From: Candidatus Omnitrophota bacterium
GTDB taxonomy: Bacteria > Omnitrophota > Gorgyraeia > Zapsychrales > Fredricksoniimonadaceae
Length of the DNA: 19,088 nt
Reading direction: 5' to 3'
NCBI GenBank assembly: GCA_017987425.1
Contig: JAGNTT010000021.1
Span: 1-19,088 of the forward strand
Both the position numbers and the translations under genes were made by a program. The notes below the pieces were generated by a model. It did not search any database. It was not told the origin of the DNA and saw only the letters and a list, made by a program, of their open reading frames with translations. Position 1 is the first letter of the stretch, and each line of letters starts with the position of its first letter. Below, piece after piece: positions 15,895 through 19,088 of this stretch.

Positions 15895-16341
15895 ATGCCC
15901 AATCAAGATTCAGACCGTGCGTTAATCGGAGAAATTCTGCTGCAGCGCAAAAAAATTACGCCGACGCAGTTGGAGCAGGCCCTTAAAATTCAGCAAAATG
16001 GCCGTGGCATTCTCGGCGAAATTTTGGTAAAACTAGGATATCTTGATGAGCGGGATATTGTGGTGGCACTCATCATTCAGTGCGGTCTGCCGTACATCTC
16101 TCTGACTAAGTATGAGATCGATCCGCAGATCTTCAAGCTCATTCCCGTCGAGGTTGCTCGGGAGCATCATGTGATTCCGCTCGATCGGATCGGCGATGTG
16201 ATCAGTGTCGTGATGACCAATCCCTTGACCGATGAGTTAAGGGAAAAGCTCGAGTCAATCACTTCATGCCAGGTGGCGACATTCATTTCTACGAAGACGG
16301 AAATCGATGAAGCTATTGAACGTGCATATAGGAAAGGATAA
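15895..16341 (+). CDS. Standalone MshEN (GspE N-terminal, c-di-GMP-binding family) domain protein 2
   Basis: This 148-residue protein is a second free T2SSE_N/MshEN domain. Its half-motifs start LIGEILLQRK and ILGEILVKLG, both end in Gln, and are separated by QNGRG. Gly3 is kept in both, while the leading Arg is replaced by Leu or Ile. The second lobe (YEIDPQIFKLIPVEVAREH onward) is complete. It resembles the first standalone protein more than the ATPase-linked domains (both share GEVLVKLG/GEILVKLG and YEIDP). AGGAG at 15886-15890 precedes the ATG. Its end carries the ribosome binding site of pilC, so production of the two is linked. Confidence 0.85.
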   Translation: MPNQDSDRALIGEILLQRKKITPTQLEQALKIQQNGRGILGEILVKLGYLDERDIVVALIIQCGLPYISLTKYEIDPQIFKLIPVEVAREHHVIPLDRIGDVISVVMTNPLTDELREKLESITSCQVATFISTKTEIDEAIERAYRKG

Positions 16342-16346
16342 TCCCC

Positions 16347-17561
16347 ATGGCGACTTTTAAATACGTGGCCAAAGATCAGGATGCCCGTAACGTCAGCGGC
16401 AAAATGGCGGCCGACGATCAGAGCGTGGTGATTGAGGAATTGCGTAAGCGTAAGCTGACGATCATTTCGATCGAGGAAGATAAAAGGGCCGCGGCCATCA
16501 AAAAAACAGTTCAGCGGGCCCGACGGGTGAAATCCGAAGATCTTGTTATTTTTACTCGTCAGCTCGCCACAATGATTGATGCAGGGATTCCCATTATCCA
16601 GGCAATCGACGCATTGCAGGAACAAACCGTCAATCCAAGTTTTAAAGCCGTCGTCGCTCAGATTCGCGACGACATTCAGCTCGGGACAAGTCTTTCCGCT
16701 GCCTTTGCCAAGCACACGCAGGTATTCGACGTTCTATACATCAACATGATCCGCGTCGGTGAAACCGGCGGTGTGTTGACCGCCATTTTGGAACGCATCT
16801 CCACCTATCTTGAAAAAACAGCCGCGTTGCTGCGCAAAGTCAAATCGGCTCTCATTTATCCGGCGGTCATCGTCTCGATGGCGCTGGTGATCACAACCGT
16901 CCTTATCGTCAAAGTCGTTCCGACATTTGCATCGATCTATGGTTCATTCGGAAAAGAACTTCCGTTCATGACGCAGATTCTCATCGACTTCAGTTCTTCG
17001 TTTTCTAGGGCGTTGCCTTTTTATATCGGCTTTATTGTTCTTTCGGTCTTTCTGCTGATTCGTTTTCACAAAACTGAAAAAGGCGGTTTGATGATCGACC
17101 GGCAGCTTTTGAGAATTCCGATTTTCGGCGAGCTGATCACAAAAGTTGCGATCAGCCGTTTTTCAAGGACGCTTGCGACGCTCATGCAAAGCGGCGTGCC
17201 CATTCTCGAATCGCTTGAGATCGTCGGCAAGACTTGCGGCAACAAATTGCTTGAGAAGGTTGTCGAGGGGGTTCAGGCTAGCGTGCGTGAGGGTGAAGGG
17301 ATCGCGGGGCCTTTATCGAAGAGCGAAGTTTTTCCTCCGATGGTGACACGTATGATTGCTATCGGCGAGAAATCTGGTCAGATGGAAAAAATGCTTTTGA
17401 AGATTGCTGAATTTTACGATGATCAGGTCGATGCCGCCGTCTCGGGTTTGACTAGTCTTATTGAACCCATCATTATCGGTGTACTGGGTATCGTCGTCGG
17501 TTTCATTGTCATCGCCTTGTTTATGCCGATCATCAACATCACGCAGATCATTAATGGTTAA
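16347..17561 (+). CDS. pilC: PilC/GspF-type inner-membrane platform protein
   Basis: This 404-residue protein has the two-fold T2SSF architecture: a short N-terminal region (MATFKYVAKD), a first cytoplasmic T2SSF domain (about 65-190, with FTRQLATMIDAGIPIIQAID), two membrane helices (about 170-195 and 220-240), and a second T2SSF domain (FSRTLATLMQSGVPILESLE). The C-terminal helix is at about 370-395. It is the membrane platform on which the PilB hexamer acts. AAGGA at 16334-16338, inside the end of the preceding MshEN gene, serves as its ribosome binding site. Length and order fit PilC closely. The symbol is used because the operon leads into a type IV pilin; GspF of a type II secretion system remains possible. 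Confidence 0.93.
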   Translation: MATFKYVAKDQDARNVSGKMAADDQSVVIEELRKRKLTIISIEEDKRAAAIKKTVQRARRVKSEDLVIFTRQLATMIDAGIPIIQAIDALQEQTVNPSFKAVVAQIRDDIQLGTSLSAAFAKHTQVFDVLYINMIRVGETGGVLTAILERISTYLEKTAALLRKVKSALIYPAVIVSMALVITTVLIVKVVPTFASIYGSFGKELPFMTQILIDFSSSFSRALPFYIGFIVLSVFLLIRFHKTEKGGLMIDRQLLRIPIFGELITKVAISRFSRTLATLMQSGVPILESLEIVGKTCGNKLLEKVVEGVQASVREGEGIAGPLSKSEVFPPMVTRMIAIGEKSGQMEKMLLKIAEFYDDQVDAAVSGLTSLIEPIIIGVLGIVVGFIVIALFMPIINITQIING

Positions 17562-17576
17562 TGGGCGGGAATCAAT

Positions 17577-18539
17577 ATGAGAAAGTTAAGTTGGGTCTTC
17601 AAATGTGTGGCATGCGGAGTGATTTGCGCAGGCAATGTATTTGCCGCGCCCCCCGATCCGATGGACCGTTCACTTAACCAGTTCTCGCAAGGGCTGCAAC
17701 ATCTAGTCGAAAGTTCCAATAATCTTGTTGAGGCCAACGATCTTTTAAATGCTGATAACGAGGTCTTACGACAGAAAGAACAATCTCTTCTTCGGCAGTC
17801 GGACTTTTTTGACAAAGATAATGCCCGTCTTGAACTGGAGCTAAGCGGGTATGAGGAAAAGACAAAAGATAAAGCCGAGCTCAACAAAGAGCGTGAGAGC
17901 AAGTTAGATGAAAGCAAGGCGCTATTGATCAGGCTGGACCAGGAAATCGCATTAAAAAGGATTTCATTGGCTGAACGCCAGAAGCAAGAGACCTTCGTGT
18001 TAAAACTTTTGGAGATCGTTAAGAAGGGTGGTACGGTCGAACAAAATATTCAGGCGATCAAAGAGACTCAGAGTCAAATGTCAAAACAGGTTAATGAAGC
18101 CCGCGAACGGATCACGGTGCTGGAAAGTGAATGGAAGGAGCTTTCATTCTGGTACGGAAGTCCTGCAGTCAGTTTGCCTCAATTAACTGCCATTCGTAAC
18201 GAGCTCAAAGAAAGGCTGGCTTCCCTTAAGAATTCGGGAATCTCCGAGAAGTGGGAGCGGGATCGTGCGCAAATCAATAAACTTGAATCAGGTGTCCAAA
18301 ATCTGATCAAAGAGCACAGCAGCTATGCTCGAGAGCTGCAAGTTATTGAAAACAAATATGATGAAGAAGAAAAAACGCCTAAATTCTGGGCCGATGAGAA
18401 AAAGCTTCAGCAGAATCTTAACCAGCTCAAAAGGGATAATAAGACTTTACAGCGCCAAGCGGCCGATCTAAGGCAGGAGATGGTCGAATGGGACAAAAAG
18501 AAGTCTGCTCTAGAAACCATAGTCGCTCCAAATAAATAA
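17577..18539 (+). CDS. Exported coiled-coil protein, unknown function
   Basis: This 320-residue protein has a signal peptide (residues 1-23, ending NVFA) followed by almost continuous predicted coiled coil (about 37-190 and 205-315), rich in Glu, Lys, Gln and Leu. The segment between the coils contains a short aromatic break (FWYGSPAVSLPQLTAI). No enzymatic motif, transmembrane anchor or known pilus-alignment fold (PilM/N/O/P) is visible. It begins 15 nt after pilC and ends before the pilin promoter, so it is probably the last gene of the motor operon. It might act as a periplasmic spacer or scaffold of the machine. I do not recognise the family. Confidence 0.78.
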   Translation: MRKLSWVFKCVACGVICAGNVFAAPPDPMDRSLNQFSQGLQHLVESSNNLVEANDLLNADNEVLRQKEQSLLRQSDFFDKDNARLELELSGYEEKTKDKAELNKERESKLDESKALLIRLDQEIALKRISLAERQKQETFVLKLLEIVKKGGTVEQNIQAIKETQSQMSKQVNEARERITVLESEWKELSFWYGSPAVSLPQLTAIRNELKERLASLKNSGISEKWERDRAQINKLESGVQNLIKEHSSYARELQVIENKYDEEEKTPKFWADEKKLQQNLNQLKRDNKTLQRQAADLRQEMVEWDKKKSALETIVAPNK

Positions 18540-18549
18540 GAAAGGTCAT

Positions 18550-18578
18550 TTGACAGGCATTTATGAGCATGTTATAGT
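18550..18578 (+). promoter_or_regulatory. Strong sigma70-type promoter of the pilin transcript
   Basis: Perfect TTGACA (18550-18555), a 17-nt spacer and TATAGT (18573-18578). Transcription should begin near 18585, about 30 nt before the riboswitch core, giving a pilin leader of about 300 nt. Confidence 0.85.
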
Positions 18579-18612
18579 TTACGTGGTGTAGAGGCTCTTT
18601 GAGAAATACCTG

Positions 18613-18690
18613 ATGAAGTCTGTGGTAAACCATTCGTAAGGATGGGGCACAAAGCTATAGGGCCCTTTAGGGGGCAGCCAGTTGCAATTT
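18613..18690 (+). ncRNA. c-di-GMP-I (GEMM-I) riboswitch aptamer
   Basis: The core reads GGUAAACC (18624-18631). A stem CCAUUC/GGAUGG (18630-18635, 18640-18645) is closed by a GNRA tetraloop GUAA (18636-18639), then CACAAAGC (18648-18655), a second hairpin GCCCU/GGGGC with UUAG loop (18662-18675), and AGCCAGUUGC (18676-18685). This is the order and spacing of GEMM-I. Aligned from memory to the Vibrio Vc2 aptamer, the ligand-contacting G20, A47 and C92 correspond to G18624, A18651 and C18685, and the G21-C46 pair to G18625-C18650. G rather than A at position 20 favours c-di-GMP over cGAMP. The outer P1 helix is weak and mostly wobble pairs, the main reservation. Confidence 0.85.
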
Positions 18691-18700
18691 AGGACCTTTG

Positions 18701-18733
18701 AACCCTTTTCCTTATCCGGATTAGGGTTTTTTT
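18701..18733 (+). terminator. Intrinsic terminator, expression platform of the riboswitch
   Basis: AACCCT (18701-18706) pairs with AGGGTT (18723-18728), with an inner TCC/GGA helix (18709-18711, 18718-18720) and a seven-T run (18727-18733). It lies 15 nt after the aptamer and about 150 nt before the pilin ATG, as expected for transcription-termination control. One alternative pairing, AGGGG of the second aptamer hairpin with CCCTT of the terminator arm, is possible. Whether the ligand turns the gene on or off cannot be read with confidence. Confidence 0.82.
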
Positions 18734-18882
18734 ATTGGATATTGAAAGGAGGCTGAATCAGGTTTTTTTAACGTTAGGGCTGGGGCCAAAGAACGTCGGA
18801 GAATCAGTCATGATCGTCATCATACTTCCTTCATACGATCTCCTGATGGTCGGTTTCCAGCTGCAACCAAAAGGAGAAACAC
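18734..18882 (+). other. Distal part of the pilin leader, with a possible small upstream ORF
   Basis: No established element is recognised after the terminator. A 29-codon ORF starts at ATG 18810 with GGAG at 18798-18801 and stops at 18897-18899, overlapping the pilin start in another frame. A 6-bp inverted repeat (GATCGT 18812-18817, ACGATC 18835-18840) lies inside it. The pilin ribosome binding site AAGGAG is at 18871-18876. The ORF may be chance. Confidence 0.35.
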
Positions 18883-19088
18883 ATGAAACGCATACGTAAT
18901 CAAAAAGGTTTTACGCTTGTAGAAATCATGATCGTTGTTGCCATTATCGCTCTGTTGGCCGCGATCGCTATTCCGAACCTGTTAAGAGCAAAGATGTCGG
19001 CGAACGACGCGTTGGCCAAGGCCACGTTGAGATCGTTGTCGACGGCTTCCGAGTCTTATGCGACTTCGAACCAGGGGAACTATCCTGG
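18883..19088 (+). CDS. Type IV pilin precursor, N-terminal part (truncated by window end)
   Basis: The visible 68 codons encode a class III-type leader (MKRIRNQKG) cut before FTLVE, giving mature Phe1 and Glu5. A hydrophobic helix with AIIALLAAIAIPNLL follows, then an alpha-helical stretch ending in YATSNQGNYP. These are the prepilin peptidase site and assembly helix of a type IV pilin or major pseudopilin. The segment after the helix resembles pilins of Omnitrophota and deltaproteobacteria as I recall them. AAGGAG at 18871-18876, 6 nt before the ATG, sets the start. The gene has its own promoter and c-di-GMP riboswitch and follows the motor operon. The C-terminal domain is outside the window. 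Confidence 0.92.
   Translation, partial: MKRIRNQKGFTLVEIMIVVAIIALLAAIAIPNLLRAKMSANDALAKATLRSLSTASESYATSNQGNYP

Noticed and set aside
18751..18769. Second terminator (CTGA/TCAG before a T-run) after the riboswitch terminator
   Set aside because: Only 4 bp with a one-base loop, so the hairpin is not physically reasonable.

Overview
All recognisable genes lie on the + strand. They encode a Gram-negative-type envelope: a two-partner secretion outer-membrane pore, a lipoprotein, a periplasmic chaperone-like protein, RodA and type IV pilus genes. The pilin and the general gene mix resemble uncultivated, Omnitrophota-like (PVC-associated) bacteria. That assignment rests on recalled pilin sequence and gene content only; no marker gene confirms it.

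Layout. (1) 1-143: the last 19 codons of an unknown gene and a clean intrinsic terminator. (2) 195-1117: a small lipoprotein and a four-helix membrane protein, neither recognised. (3) 1174-6887: a two-partner secretion pair, the TpsB pore followed by a 1230-residue TpsA exoprotein with DUF4114-like and Ig-like parts. (4) 7075-11721: a close-packed envelope operon: a SurA-like protein without a parvulin domain, a HAMP-only membrane protein, a small HExxH peptidase, a one-helix protein, an HTTM-DCC fusion and RodA. (5) 11770-18539: a type IV pilus/type II secretion motor operon: standalone MshEN domain, PilB-like ATPase, a second PilB-like ATPase, standalone MshEN domain, PilC, and a secreted coiled-coil protein. 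(6) 18550-19088: a strong promoter, a c-di-GMP-I (GEMM-I) riboswitch, an intrinsic terminator and the start of a type IV pilin cut by the window edge.

The most interesting system is the last 7.3 kb. Four MshEN-type (c-di-GMP-binding family) domains sit in one operon, two fused to assembly ATPases and two free-standing, in the order free-ATPase-ATPase-free. Immediately downstream, the pilin has its own promoter followed by a c-di-GMP-I aptamer with a terminator. Together this suggests that c-di-GMP controls the pilus twice: pilin supply through transcription termination, and motor activity through protein domains. The free domains might compete for ligand, cap the motors or act as adaptors. 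The aptamer core is well supported by the sequence. Actual ligand binding by the four protein domains, whose motifs are degenerate, and the ON/OFF sense of the riboswitch are inference.
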